A DNA stretch of 64,000 nt from Geothrix sp. (GCA_019449415.1 JAGRPP010000017.1:186001-250000); one strand, 5' to 3'; counted from the first letter of the stretch, positions 14,372 through 22,852 are shown. The notes: generated by a model from the sequence alone, not told the origin. Made by a program: numbers and translations.

Positions 14372-16609
14372 GTGCCTGCCGTACTGACCCGATACATCCT
14401 GCGCCGATGGAGCCTGCCTCTTGTGGGAGCCCTGCTCTTCTATGGGTTGCTCCTGCTTGCCAACGAGATGGTGGCCATCGCCAAGCAGATCTTCTCCCAG
14501 GGAGCACCCCTTCGTTGGCTCGTGCCGCTGCTGCTGACCTCGCTGCCGGAAATTCTGGGGATGGTGCTTCCCATGGCCGCGGTCCTTGGGGGGCTGCTCG
14601 GGACGCAACAGTTGATGGAAGGTTCCGAACTGGTAGCAGCCCAAGGGCTTGGTGCCGGCCGGCGCACCTGGACCGCCCCCTGGGCGATCCTGGCCCTCTC
14701 CCTCGTGGCCCTGGCCACGCTCAACGCTCACCTGCTGGTCCCCGCCGCGGCCCGGGTCCAACAGGGCCTGCAGGTCCGGATGACCGAAGAGGCCCAGGCC
14801 CGGTTCCTCCGACCGGGAGGGCCGCCCTGGTTCCCCCCCAGCGCTCCCCACTCCGCCTTCTGGGTCTCCCCGGAAGGCCAAATCCACATCATGGAATCGA
14901 CTCCCCAGGGGGTGCAGCACCTCACCGCCGCCACCATGACCTATGCGCTGGAGGCCAAGCCGGATGGATCTTCCGAACTCCAACTCCACCTGTCGGGGCT
15001 TCAGGGCGTCCTCTACCAGCCCGCCGGGGCCGGGAGCGTCCTCCATCTCCACCAGGAAAAGCAGGTCCTCCGCTTCGCCATTCCCTCGGGCAACCGCCTG
15101 CTCCCCCCCACGCCGCTGCGCTACGAAAACAGCGCCACGCTGCTGAAGTTGGGACGGCGGACGGGCTCGGGGGTGGAAACGCCCGATGCGAAGAACCGGA
15201 GGATCCTGGCGCTCATCGAGGTGTGCCGGCGCACGACCTTGCCACTGGCTGCCGCGGCCCTCCTGTTGCTGGGCATCGGCCTGGGCTTTGGGCATCCCCG
15301 GTTCTATCGGGGGGGCGCCATCCTGAAGAGCATGCTGGTCATCATGCTCTACTATTTGGTGATGAAGTACTTTGAAAACATGTGGTTGGCCGAGAAATTA
15401 AAAACGGTTGCCCCCCTACTGCTGCTCCCCTTCCCCTTCCTGATCGCCGGCTGGCTCCTGCTTCACCTGCGCCTGCGTCCCCACCATCCGAACCGCCTCT
15501 GGCGAAGACTCTCCCCCGGGTTCAAGCCCGTTCGGTCCCGTCTGGCTCCGACCCTGCAACGAATGGCCGACACCAAGGCCCATCTGCTGCGTTGGATCCA
15601 TGGGAAGGGCACCCAGCACGGGATCCTTCGGCACTGGTCCACCCTCGCCTGGTGGCGGAACTGGGCCTCGGCCCTGGGAAGCCTGCTCGTCCTGAACCTC
15701 CTGGTGGAGTACGCGACCCTGGCCGGTGACCTGTCGAAGAATGGTGTTCAACTCCATGTCTTTGCTCGTTATTGGTTCTGGAATCTCCCCCCCTTCCTGG
15801 TGATAGCCCTGCCGATGGCCTTCCTGCTGGGCAGTCTGCTCTCCCTTTCGGAGGCGGCCCTCAGCCGGGAGTGGCTGGCCCTCCGGGCGGGGGGCGTCAG
15901 TCTGCTGCGCTGGCTTTGGTGCAGCCGCTACGCCTGGGGGGTGGTCGCCCTTCTGACCCTGGTGCTGCAGGCAGGCGTAGCACCCACGGCCATGAGCCGT
16001 GCTAACAACCTTTATCGACGAATATTAAATCGGTCTGAGGTTCAAACCTCGTCGCGTCCCTGGCTGCATTTGGGGGCCACGGGCGTCCTTTGGCACCTCC
16101 AGGCGGATCAACGCTGGGGCTTCCCCCTGAAGGCTCCGGGGGAGGCGCCCATCCTGTTGAGATGGCGCCTCGGGGCTTCCCGATCCGAGGCCCTGGCCTG
16201 GGGCGGCCTCCATCTGGTGCAGGGGCCCGAGGCAGACCAACTCTTCCCCGCCCAGGCGCTCCGAGCCTCCGCTTCGGCCGAAGAGGCCCGCACCCTCGAC
16301 CTGCTCCACTGGCAGCGGTGGGCGCCGGACCCCGAGCGGTCCTACATGCTCTGGAGCCGCCTGCTCGGTTGGCTGGCCGGACCCTGCCTTGTCCTGGCCA
16401 TGCTGTCCTTCGCCTTTCCGGGCCCTCGTCAGGGGCGTGGCCAGGCCCTGGGTGCCGGATTGGTGGCAGGACTGGTGTTCCTGGGTCTCCAGACCCTGTT
16501 CGGCGGCGCGGCCCGGGCCTCTGAGATCCCCGCCTATTGGGGCGTCCTGGCCCCCCTGCTCATCCTGATGTCCATCTCCCTGTTGCGCCTTCAGCGCCTT
16601 AGAACCTAA
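14372..16609 (+). CDS. Single-chain LptF-LptG-like LPS export permease
   Basis: The 745-aa protein contains two YjgP/YjgQ units in tandem, each of which is normally a separate protein of about 360 aa. The first unit (residues 1-376) has the usual N-terminal helix (LTRYILRRWSLPLVGALLF), a periplasmic beta domain (about 125-250) and three C-terminal helices; a basic linker (376-425) leads to a second unit (425-745) with the same plan, including LPMAFLLGSLLSLSEAALSREW matching LPMAAVLGGLLGTQQLMEGSEL of the first. The Lpt complex LptB2FG lifts LPS out of the inner membrane, and this protein would supply both permease halves. The start is a GTG; an AT-rich patch at 14331-14356 probably holds the promoter. 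kdsD lies just upstream. Confidence 0.85.
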   Translation: MPAVLTRYILRRWSLPLVGALLFYGLLLLANEMVAIAKQIFSQGAPLRWLVPLLLTSLPEILGMVLPMAAVLGGLLGTQQLMEGSELVAAQGLGAGRRTWTAPWAILALSLVALATLNAHLLVPAAARVQQGLQVRMTEEAQARFLRPGGPPWFPPSAPHSAFWVSPEGQIHIMESTPQGVQHLTAATMTYALEAKPDGSSELQLHLSGLQGVLYQPAGAGSVLHLHQEKQVLRFAIPSGNRLLPPTPLRYENSATLLKLGRRTGSGVETPDAKNRRILALIEVCRRTTLPLAAAALLLLGIGLGFGHPRFYRGGAILKSMLVIMLYYLVMKYFENMWLAEKLKTVAPLLLLPFPFLIAGWLLLHLRLRPHHPNRLWRRLSPGFKPVRSRLAPTLQRMADTKAHLLRWIHGKGTQHGILRHWSTLAWWRNWASALGSLLVLNLLVEYATLAGDLSKNGVQLHVFARYWFWNLPPFLVIALPMAFLLGSLLSLSEAALSREWLALRAGGVSLLRWLWCSRYAWGVVALLTLVLQAGVAPTAMSRANNLYRRILNRSEVQTSSRPWLHLGATGVLWHLQADQRWGFPLKAPGEAPILLRWRLGASRSEALAWGGLHLVQGPEADQLFPAQALRASASAEEARTLDLLHWQRWAPDPERSYMLWSRLLGWLAGPCLVLAMLSFAFPGPRQGRGQALGAGLVAGLVFLGLQTLFGGAARASEIPAYWGVLAPLLILMSISLLRLQRLRT

Positions 16610-16612
16610 GCC

Positions 16613-17800
16613 ATGTCCACCCTGCTCGATGCCGCCCTCGGCCCCCTGTTGGAACACCCCACCTTGAAACGAGGAGACCGGGTTCTGGCGGCCATGTCCG
16701 GCGGTGTGGACAGCTCCGTGATGGCGGCCCTGCTGCATCGGGCCGGGTACGAGGTCATCGGCATTTCCATGCAGCTCTTCGACAAGAAAGGGCTTCAAAC
16801 TTCGGAAGGGAAATGTTGCACTCTTGATGACTTCCAGGACGCTCGTCGAGTGGCTTACGACCTCGGCTTCGCCCACTATGTCATGGACTTCGAAGAGCGG
16901 TTCCGGGACACCGTCATCGAAGGCTTCATCCAGGGGTACCTAGATGGCGAAACGCCAAGTCCTTGTATACGATGCAACCAACACCTCAAGTTCTCCACCC
17001 TGATGGATCGGGCCGAGGCTCTGGGGGCCGCTTTCGTGGCCACCGGACACTACGCGACCATTACCCATGGAGATGGGCGCTGGCACCTCCGAAAGGCTTC
17101 CGATCCAGCCAAGGATCAGAGCTATTTCCTCTTCCACCACCATCAGGCCACGCTGGCGCGAACCCTCTTCCCCCTGGCCCATCTCACCAAGCCGGAGGTG
17201 CGACGGTTGGGCGCGGAACTGGGCCTTCATCTGGCCGAAAAGCCCGAAAGCCAAGAGATCTGCTTCGTGACCCAGGATCGCTACGATGCCTTTCTTGAAG
17301 CCGAGGGTCGCACCCCGGGACTGGGAGATGGAGATATCCGGCACTTGGACGGCCGGGTGCTGGGCCGGCACCACGGCTATTGGCGGCACACCATCGGGCA
17401 GCGCCGGGGGCTGGGCGTCGCCTTTGCCGATCCTCTCTATGTGATCCGGCTCGAGCCCGCCACCAACACCGTCTGGGTGGGCGGCGAGGCCGATCTCTTC
17501 GGTCAGGAACTGGTGGCCCGCGAGCTGACCTGGGTGGACGGCCCACCCGCTGGTCCCCTGGCCTGCGAGGCCCGGATCCGCAGCCGCTCCCCGGAGGCCG
17601 AAGCCCTGGTGATCCCCCTGCCGGACGGCCGGGTGAAGGTCGCCTTCGCCGAACCCCAGCGGGCGATCGCCCCCGGGCAGGCCGTGGTCTTCTACCGGGA
17701 TGGCGAGGTCCTCGGAGGGGGGTGGATCGATGGCTGTGCGGGTCGCCCCGGGGATCGGCCTCTCAGCCCTGTGACCCCCGTCCAGGCCCACCATCGTTAG
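16613..17800 (+). CDS. mnmA: tRNA-specific 2-thiouridylase
   Basis: MnmA makes 2-thiouridine at the wobble base of tRNA-Lys, Glu and Gln. The 395-aa protein has the PP-loop MSGGVDSSV (about residue 28), the KCCTLDDFQDARRVA insert, the catalytic Cys pair C118 in PCIRCN and a second Cys near 217 in ESQEICFV, and the ATGHYA motif. A C-terminal beta barrel follows. It starts 4 bases after the permease stop, so it is probably cotranscribed with it. Length and motifs are complete. Confidence 0.96.
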   Translation: MSTLLDAALGPLLEHPTLKRGDRVLAAMSGGVDSSVMAALLHRAGYEVIGISMQLFDKKGLQTSEGKCCTLDDFQDARRVAYDLGFAHYVMDFEERFRDTVIEGFIQGYLDGETPSPCIRCNQHLKFSTLMDRAEALGAAFVATGHYATITHGDGRWHLRKASDPAKDQSYFLFHHHQATLARTLFPLAHLTKPEVRRLGAELGLHLAEKPESQEICFVTQDRYDAFLEAEGRTPGLGDGDIRHLDGRVLGRHHGYWRHTIGQRRGLGVAFADPLYVIRLEPATNTVWVGGEADLFGQELVARELTWVDGPPAGPLACEARIRSRSPEAEALVIPLPDGRVKVAFAEPQRAIAPGQAVVFYRDGEVLGGGWIDGCAGRPGDRPLSPVTPVQAHHR

Positions 17801-17809
17801 CCTTCAGGG

Positions 17810-18355
17810 ATGGTCACCTACCGCCTTTGGGTTCAGACCCATCCCTTCCTGTCCGCCGCCCTCCAGTTCGCCCTGCTGGGCACTTTGGGTGAGCTCGCGG
17901 CCTCAAGCTTTAGGGCTCGGCGCCCCAGCCTGCCCTGCACCGCCCCCCAGTTGCTGGCCAAGGTCCTGGCCTGGGCCCTGCTCGGCCTCGTCATCAAGGC
18001 CGGTTTCGTGGGCATGAGGGGCTTCACCCGGGCGCTGGTGGATCACCACATCCTGCCGGCTTTCCTGGGCTTCGGCCTCGGCGGCGCCTTCGCGCTCTCC
18101 GCCCTGACGAACCTCTTCTTCGGCCCGCAGATGATGCTGTTCCACCGCCTGGAGGACAACCTCATCCTCCGCCGCCGTGGCTTCGAGGGCATGGCGCCGG
18201 CGCTCTGGACCCTGCTCTGGTTCTGGGTTCCCGCGCACACCCTCACCTTCAGCCTACCCCTGGACTACCAGCTGGGGCTGGCGGCGCTGTGGTCCCTGGC
18301 GCTGGGCGTCATCCTGGGCCTGCGAAGCCGGGATCACTCCCTCCCCAGGGTGTAG
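17810..18355 (+). CDS. Integral membrane protein of unknown function
   Basis: The 181-aa protein has about four hydrophobic segments (around 15-30, 45-65, 80-105 and 130-170) and a Trp/Pro-rich stretch (LWTLLWFWVPAHTLTFSLP) followed by a last helix. The layout W..WVP....FSLP recalls the C-terminal half of the Mpv17/PMP22 family, but similarity is too faint to name it. It begins 9 bases after mnmA and is presumably in the same transcript. Its end overlaps the convergent Memo gene by 22 bases. Confidence 0.7.
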   Translation: MVTYRLWVQTHPFLSAALQFALLGTLGELAASSFRARRPSLPCTAPQLLAKVLAWALLGLVIKAGFVGMRGFTRALVDHHILPAFLGFGLGGAFALSALTNLFFGPQMMLFHRLEDNLILRRRGFEGMAPALWTLLWFWVPAHTLTFSLPLDYQLGLAALWSLALGVILGLRSRDHSLPRV

Positions 18356-19482
18356 GCCACCCCCGGATAACTCACGAAATGGTAGAGGTTCGCCTCGGCC
18401 GTGACCCCCAGGCCCTGACTCCGGACCGGCAGCTGGGGAAAGCTGATCGAGGTGCCGAAGGCGATGGGCTGGCCTGTGGGCACGGGACTGCCCAATTCGC
18501 GGGCCGTCTCCCCCAGGAGCAACAGGCCGAAGGGGATGGAGAAGCGGCCGCACCAGGGCATGCGGTATTCATCGGGGTTCTGCGGATTCACGACTGCGGT
18601 GAAAAAGGCCCTGGCCTTGGCGGTGGTCACCGGCCCGGCCAGCGGACCTTTCAGCAGATCGCGATCCCGCGCAACCGCCTCGGTGTAGGGGCCCACACCC
18701 CCTTCGCCGTACGGCGTGTATTTGAAGTCTGCACCGTAATGAATGCCATCGGAAGAGATGACCACCGCCAGATCCCTTCCCAGGGACCAGCCGCGAGCCT
18801 TGGCACTTTCCGCCAGGGCCTTCCCCAGGTGCGCGGCCAATTCCTGGAACCGGTCGAAGGAGGCCGAAGGGACCAGGACCGACACGATCTCCATTTTGGG
18901 ATTGAGGTGCTTCAGCCAATAGGCGATGGCCTCGACGGAGTGCTCACTGTCCTGCATCGCCGCATCCTGGATGACATCCGCCGCCGGAATCCGCGCCAGC
19001 AGATCCTCCCGCAGCTTCGACACGGGAATCTCCCCGTCGGGGGAACGCCAGGCCCGGTAGGAGTCGAATACCAGCGCATCCTTGGCGCCGAAGCGCCGGT
19101 ACTTATGGAAGACGCCCACCAGGACGACGGTCCGGGCCGTCACCAGGGGCAGGATGCGGCGATAGACCCGGCCGGCGTAAAGATAGTCATCGTGGGGGCA
19201 GATGAGCCCGGCGATCCCTGGGGCAGGCAGCGGACCGGCGAATTCCGGGGCGGGAGGAAGCGCGGAGGCCTCCCACACCTGGGCCATTTGATCGGGCCTG
19301 GACGCAAACCCCACGGTGTCCTGCTGACCACGAAGGTCCCCCTGGGAGGGGATGCCCATGGCCTTGCGGACCTCTTCCAGGGCCGGGCGCCGGGCCGGCG
19401 CTGGCTGCAGGGAGAGGGAAGCCTGGCCCAGGGCGGGAAGGCAGGCGAGAAGGCAGATGAAGATGGCCGGAATGCTTGGCAT
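18334..19482 (-). CDS. Secreted Memo-family (AmmeMemoRadiSam B) protein
   Basis: The 382-aa protein is a MEMO1-like protein: LICPHDDYLYAG (with the family His), the TVVLVGVFHKYRR strand, a long internal domain and the VISSDGIHYG loop with a second His are all recognisable. The fold is that of extradiol dioxygenases, and in the AmmeMemoRadiSam system it accompanies a radical SAM protein. Unusually it begins with a hydrophobic signal peptide (MPSIPAIFICLLACLPALGQA), so it should be exported to the periplasm. The ATG at 19482 has GGAG 7 bases upstream. No AmmeMemoRadiSam A protein is beside it. Function is unknown. Confidence 0.85.
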   Translation of the reverse strand: MPSIPAIFICLLACLPALGQASLSLQPAPARRPALEEVRKAMGIPSQGDLRGQQDTVGFASRPDQMAQVWEASALPPAPEFAGPLPAPGIAGLICPHDDYLYAGRVYRRILPLVTARTVVLVGVFHKYRRFGAKDALVFDSYRAWRSPDGEIPVSKLREDLLARIPAADVIQDAAMQDSEHSVEAIAYWLKHLNPKMEIVSVLVPSASFDRFQELAAHLGKALAESAKARGWSLGRDLAVVISSDGIHYGADFKYTPYGEGGVGPYTEAVARDRDLLKGPLAGPVTTAKARAFFTAVVNPQNPDEYRMPWCGRFSIPFGLLLLGETARELGSPVPTGQPIAFGTSISFPQLPVRSQGLGVTAEANLYHFVSYPGVAYTLGRE

Positions 19483-19510
19483 GGAGGATCTCCGGACCTA
19501 CCGTAACAGC

Positions 19511-19609
19511 CCTGCCTGCGCGCCATCTGCGACTTCGATGGCGGATTCAAACCTGGCAGCGCAAAAAAGCCCCCTTGCGGGGGCTGGTCTGGAGGCGCCG
19601 ATCGGAATC
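19511..19609 (-). repeat. Duplicated 3' fragment of tRNA-Cys with its terminator
   Basis: This segment repeats 19686-19773. The core 19565-19609 differs from 19729-19773 at only one base in 45. The minus strand contains the second half of the T-arm and the acceptor of tRNA-Cys (GATTCCGATCGGCGCCTCCA), followed by the same terminator hairpin (AGCCCCC/GGGGGCT with T6). The rest of the tRNA is absent, so it is a tRNA fragment, not a gene. Confidence 0.8.
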
Positions 19610-19727
19610 CGGTTCCCGCCGCACGGCTGGCTGCGCACGGCCCTTCTCGCCCGGAACGCCACATCGAGTGGCGCCCCGGGCGGGGCCTACCTGCGCGCCA
19701 TCCGCGACTTCGATTCCGACCGGCGCG

Positions 19728-19749
19728 AAAAAGCCCCCTTGCGGGGGCT
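19728..19749 (-). terminator. Intrinsic terminator of tRNA-Cys
   Basis: The 7-bp stem AGCCCCC/GGGGGCT with a 4-base loop is followed by TTTT on the minus strand, 4 bases beyond the tRNA CCA. Confidence 0.85.
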
Positions 19750-19753
19750 GATC

Positions 19754-19828
19754 TGGAGGCGCCGATCGGAATCGAACCGATGGATACAGGATTTGCAGTC
19801 CCGGGCCTTACCACTTGGCTACGGCGCC
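19754..19828 (-). tRNA. tRNA-Cys (GCA)
   Basis: This is a 75-base tRNA with CCA encoded. The acceptor GGCGCCG pairs with CGGCGCC, the discriminator is U as usual for Cys, the anticodon loop is ACTGCAAAT and the T-arm is TCGGTTCGATTCCGA. It lies 47 bases downstream of the tRNA-Gly terminator and may depend on its own weak promoter or on read-through. Confidence 0.95.
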
Positions 19829-19874
19829 TTGCGTTGATGCTGTGGGCGTTGGTGCTGTGGAGCTTTCAAACAAT

Positions 19875-19896
19875 CCGGGCCGCTTACGCGGCCCGG
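19875..19896 (-). terminator. Hairpin after tRNA-Gly
   Basis: The 9-bp stem CCGGGCCGC/GCGGCCCGG with a 4-base loop lies 4 bases beyond the tRNA 3' end. The following minus-strand sequence ATTGTTTG is only moderately T-rich. Confidence 0.7.
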
Positions 19897-19900
19897 GCAG

Positions 19901-19975
<75 letters not shown>

Positions 19976-19986
19976 GTGAGACATCA

Positions 19987-20015
19987 AGACTAGCAATGGC
20001 GCGCGATCCGGTCAA
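19987..20015 (-). promoter_or_regulatory. Promoter of tRNA-Gly
   Basis: On the minus strand TTGACC (20015-20010), a 17-base spacer and TAGTCT (19992-19987) end 11 bases before the tRNA. The -35 overlaps the stop codon of the Fur-family gene. Confidence 0.7.
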
Positions 20016-20446
20016 CGGTCTTTTTCAGCACGACAGGCGCCGCAGAGCCCGAACAGCATGAGCTGGTGGCGGGTGATCCGGAACCCCGAGAGCTTTTCCA
20101 GTTCGGTCAACGACGCGTCGAGGCCGCAGGCATCCACTTCCGTGGTGCGGCCGCAGCGCTCGCACTGCAGGTGGTGGTGGTGGTGCCGTGAATCGCAGCG
20201 CACGAACCGCATGACCTGATCGGGCCCCATGATGCTCTCGGCCCAACCCTCGTGGACGAACCGTTCGAGGTTGCGGTAGACGGTGGGAAGCCCCGAGCGG
20301 CGCTCGGGCATGCGCTCCCAGATCTCCTCGACGGTGAGGGGGCGATCGGAGTCCTTCAGCACGCGCAGGATCCCCTCCCGCTGGGGGGTCTGCCTCATGC
20401 CGGCGGCACGCAGAGAGGGCGTGGAGGGGGGTGCGGGTTCCAGCAT
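20012..20446 (-). CDS. Fur-family metalloregulator
   Basis: The 144-aa protein has a winged helix (about 15-85; RQTPQREGILRVL, LPTVYRNLERFV), a His cluster (88-92) and two zinc-binding CxxC pairs, C95/C98 and C135/C138. This is the Fur/PerR/Zur fold with a structural zinc site; which metal or peroxide it senses cannot be read from the sequence. I took the ATG at 20446 because it yields a normal length; the frame upstream runs through the antisense strand of the kinase. Its start lies 10 bases from the start of the divergent kinase gene, so their control regions overlap. Confidence 0.88.
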   Translation of the reverse strand: MLEPAPPSTPSLRAAGMRQTPQREGILRVLKDSDRPLTVEEIWERMPERRSGLPTVYRNLERFVHEGWAESIMGPDQVMRFVRCDSRHHHHHLQCERCGRTTEVDACGLDASLTELEKLSGFRITRHQLMLFGLCGACRAEKDR

Positions 20447-20455
20447 GGCCTTAGC

Positions 20456-22171
20456 ATGCCAGATTCGGGCATGCTGGAACCTATGCTCCAGCGCACATTG
20501 GGCCGCCTGGGCGTGCGGGATGCCAACCCGCCCTTCCTCCCCCTCGCCTTCAGGCTCTTCACCAGCTTCGGCTTGCTGGTGCTCCACCTTGCCCTGCCGG
20601 CCGAGGGGCGGGTCGCGGGCCCGGGCGAAAGCGCGTATCTCTTGGCCTTGGGGCTTCTGTTCATCGAGGCCACCTGGGAGGTCGGCCTCGGCCTGAAGGC
20701 CCAGGATCTCTTCCTCTTCCCCACCCCGCGGCTTCCATGGATCCGATGGAACCTGGCCCTGGACCTGGTCCTGGTGGCGCTGGTCATCGCCTTCCAGGGC
20801 GTGATGCAGGAGCGGTTCTCGACGCTGTACATCTTCCCGGTGCTGGCCTCCGCCTTCTACCTGGGGACCGTGGAGATCGTGTGGGTGGGCATCGCCTGCT
20901 CCGCATCCCACATCCTGCTGGTGCTGGGGTTCAGCAGCGGCCTGCTGCCCCCCTTCGGCCTCTCCGGGGAGACCCTCGATCCCGACGGGACCCGGCTTCC
21001 GTATCTGCTCGGCATCGCCTCCCTGCAGGTCTTCGCCACCACCCTGGTGGTGGTGCTCATCCGGCGGAACCTCGAGCGCCTGAGCACGGATCTCAGCGTC
21101 AGCGAGGCGGCCGTGGACGAGCTGTCCGCCCTCCATCGGCGGGTGGTGGAGTCCATGTCGTCCGGTCTCATCACGCTGGATTCGGCGGGTCGGGTGACTT
21201 CCGCGAACCCGGCCGCCGAAGCCATCCTCGGGCGGAGCGTCCCTTTGGGCGTACCGCTGCAGGGCCTGCTCCCCCTGGGAGATCCCCTCCCCACCCAGCG
21301 GGGGCGCGAACATCGCTTTGAACTGACCGTTCAGACCGAGGACGCGCGCCGCCGCATCCTGGGCGGGCACCTCGCCTCGCTGCGCGACGGCCGGGGCCAG
21401 GAGACGGGTCAGCTGCTGCTCTTCCAGGACCTCACGGAACTCAAGGCCCTCGAGGAGCGGACCCGGATCAGCGAGCGCCTCGCGGCCATCGGGCAGCTGG
21501 CGGCCGGCCTGGCCCACGAGCTGCGGAACCCCCTCGCTTCCATCAGCGGCTGCGTGCAGCTGCTCCACCAGCACCAGGCGCCCGTGGATGTGCAGGGCCG
21601 GGTCCTCGGCATCCTGGAGCGGGAGACCCATCGCGTGGGCGCCATCGTCTCCGACTTCCTCGACTTCGCCCGGCCGGAGGCCCTGCCCAGCGCCACGCTC
21701 TACCTGCCCAGGGTTCTGGAGGAAGCCCGAGCCAGCTGGGAGATGGATCTCCGGACCGGCGGTTTGCCGCTGACCGTGCAGGCGCCCCCCAAAGTATTCC
21801 TCCGCTCGGATGCCGTGGGCCTCCACCGCATGCTGATGAACCTCCTGAGCAACGCCCGCAAGGCCGTGAAGGGGACTCCCGCTCCCAGAGTCAGCCTCTC
21901 GGCCAGGCACTCGGCGGGGCAGATCCAGCTGACCGTGGAAGACAACGGCTGCGGCATGGGGCCCGACCAGCTGGACCGGCTGTTCGTGCCCTTCGCGGGG
22001 AGTTTCGAGGAGGGTTCGGGCCTCGGCATGAGCCTGGTCTACAAATTCACCGAGGCGATGGGGTGGCGGATCGAGGTGCAAAGCCGCCTCGGGGAGGGCA
22101 CCCGCGTCCAGATTTTCCTACCGGAGGCGGGACCGGAAGATGCATTGGCGGCTCATGGAGATCAGGCGTAA
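20456..22171 (+). CDS. PilS-like membrane sensor histidine kinase
   Basis: The protein (571 aa from this start) has about six N-terminal membrane helices (20-195), a PAS domain (about 220-325), a HisKA domain with LAHELRNPLASISG (His near 346) and a HATPase domain with DNGCGMGPDQLDRLF and GSGLGMSLVYKF. This matches PilS/NtrB-type kinases that control sigma-54 activators, but no partner response regulator is next to it, so it is an orphan. The exact start is uncertain: ATGs at 20456, 20471 and 20483 are all possible and none has a strong ribosome site. It is divergent from the Fur-family gene. Confidence 0.88.
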   Translation: MPDSGMLEPMLQRTLGRLGVRDANPPFLPLAFRLFTSFGLLVLHLALPAEGRVAGPGESAYLLALGLLFIEATWEVGLGLKAQDLFLFPTPRLPWIRWNLALDLVLVALVIAFQGVMQERFSTLYIFPVLASAFYLGTVEIVWVGIACSASHILLVLGFSSGLLPPFGLSGETLDPDGTRLPYLLGIASLQVFATTLVVVLIRRNLERLSTDLSVSEAAVDELSALHRRVVESMSSGLITLDSAGRVTSANPAAEAILGRSVPLGVPLQGLLPLGDPLPTQRGREHRFELTVQTEDARRRILGGHLASLRDGRGQETGQLLLFQDLTELKALEERTRISERLAAIGQLAAGLAHELRNPLASISGCVQLLHQHQAPVDVQGRVLGILERETHRVGAIVSDFLDFARPEALPSATLYLPRVLEEARASWEMDLRTGGLPLTVQAPPKVFLRSDAVGLHRMLMNLLSNARKAVKGTPAPRVSLSARHSAGQIQLTVEDNGCGMGPDQLDRLFVPFAGSFEEGSGLGMSLVYKFTEAMGWRIEVQSRLGEGTRVQIFLPEAGPEDALAAHGDQA

Positions 22172-22219
22172 ACTTCCGGCAGCTTTCAAGCATCAAATCT
22201 GCACACACCCTTGCGGGGT

Positions 22220-22242
22220 CCACTTGGCACCTGCCAAAGTGG
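22220..22242 (+). terminator. Possible terminator hairpin after the kinase gene
   Basis: CCACTTGGCA and TGCCAAAGTGG form a 10-bp stem with one bulged base, followed by CTTATTCCC. It sits 48 bases after the stop. Weak T-run, so this is tentative. Confidence 0.4.
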
Positions 22243-22369
22243 CTTATTCCCTTCCAGTGTCCTCAGGCCGCGCCTCCCCCTTGTCGCGTTCTGCCCAGGC
22301 TTGAGAGGGACCGGACACCCGCCGATGCCTTTGACATTCCACGCACAGCCCGACAGGCCAGGATCTGCC

Positions 22370-22852
22370 ATGAATCGCAAGCTCATCCGACCGAACCTCA
22401 GCGAACTCAAGGACAAGCTGGGCATTTCCGCCAAGGCCGGCGGTGGGGAAGCCATGACACCGGTTCCGCCCGCCCTGACGGCCAGCGGCGAGCCCAACCC
22501 GGCCACCAACCCGGCCGCGGCCACGGCGCCGCAGGGCCTCGGCAGCCCCCGGCGCAAGATCGCCCCTCCCGAGCAGACCAACGCCGAAAGCTTCTACTAC
22601 CTCAAGCAGATGCAGTCCAAGACGCCGATGGTGATCGTGCTCCAGGACGATGAGAAAGTGCGCGGGGTCATCGAGTGGTACGACAAGCACTGCCTGAAGA
22701 TCAATCGGGTGAAGGAACCCAATGTCCTAGTCCCGAAACACAACATCAAGTACATCTACAAGCAGGAAGAGGAACCCCGCATCCGGCGGAGCCGCGCCCT
22801 CAAGAAGGAAGAGCCGCTCAGCACCGAGGTGGAAGTCCCCGCCTACGATTGA
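22370..22852 (+). CDS. Hfq-like RNA-binding protein with long N-terminal extension
   Basis: Residues 72-131 match the Hfq Sm fold: an N-terminal helix (ESFYYLKQMQSKT), the Sm1 strands (VIVLQDDEKVRGVIEWYD, compare KLQGQIESFD of Hfq) and an Sm2 strand VPKHNIKYIYK, which keeps the KH of the YKHAI signature. Hfq forms RNA-binding rings for small RNAs. The protein is 160 aa, against about 75-100 for usual Hfq: it has a 70-residue Pro/Ala-rich N-terminal extension and an acidic/basic tail. The ATG at 22370 has AGGA upstream; the frame extends to 22211 without support. It is followed by pdxA after 67 bases, so it is not in the usual miaA-hfq-hflX context. Confidence 0.82.
   Translation: MNRKLIRPNLSELKDKLGISAKAGGGEAMTPVPPALTASGEPNPATNPAAATAPQGLGSPRRKIAPPEQTNAESFYYLKQMQSKTPMVIVLQDDEKVRGVIEWYDKHCLKINRVKEPNVLVPKHNIKYIYKQEEEPRIRRSRALKKEEPLSTEVEVPAYD

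Noticed and set aside
20012-22081. Long minus-strand frame extending the Fur-family gene to 689 codons
   Set aside because: Only the last 144 codons have the Fur fold; the rest is antisense to the histidine kinase. The start at 20446 gives the normal Fur length.
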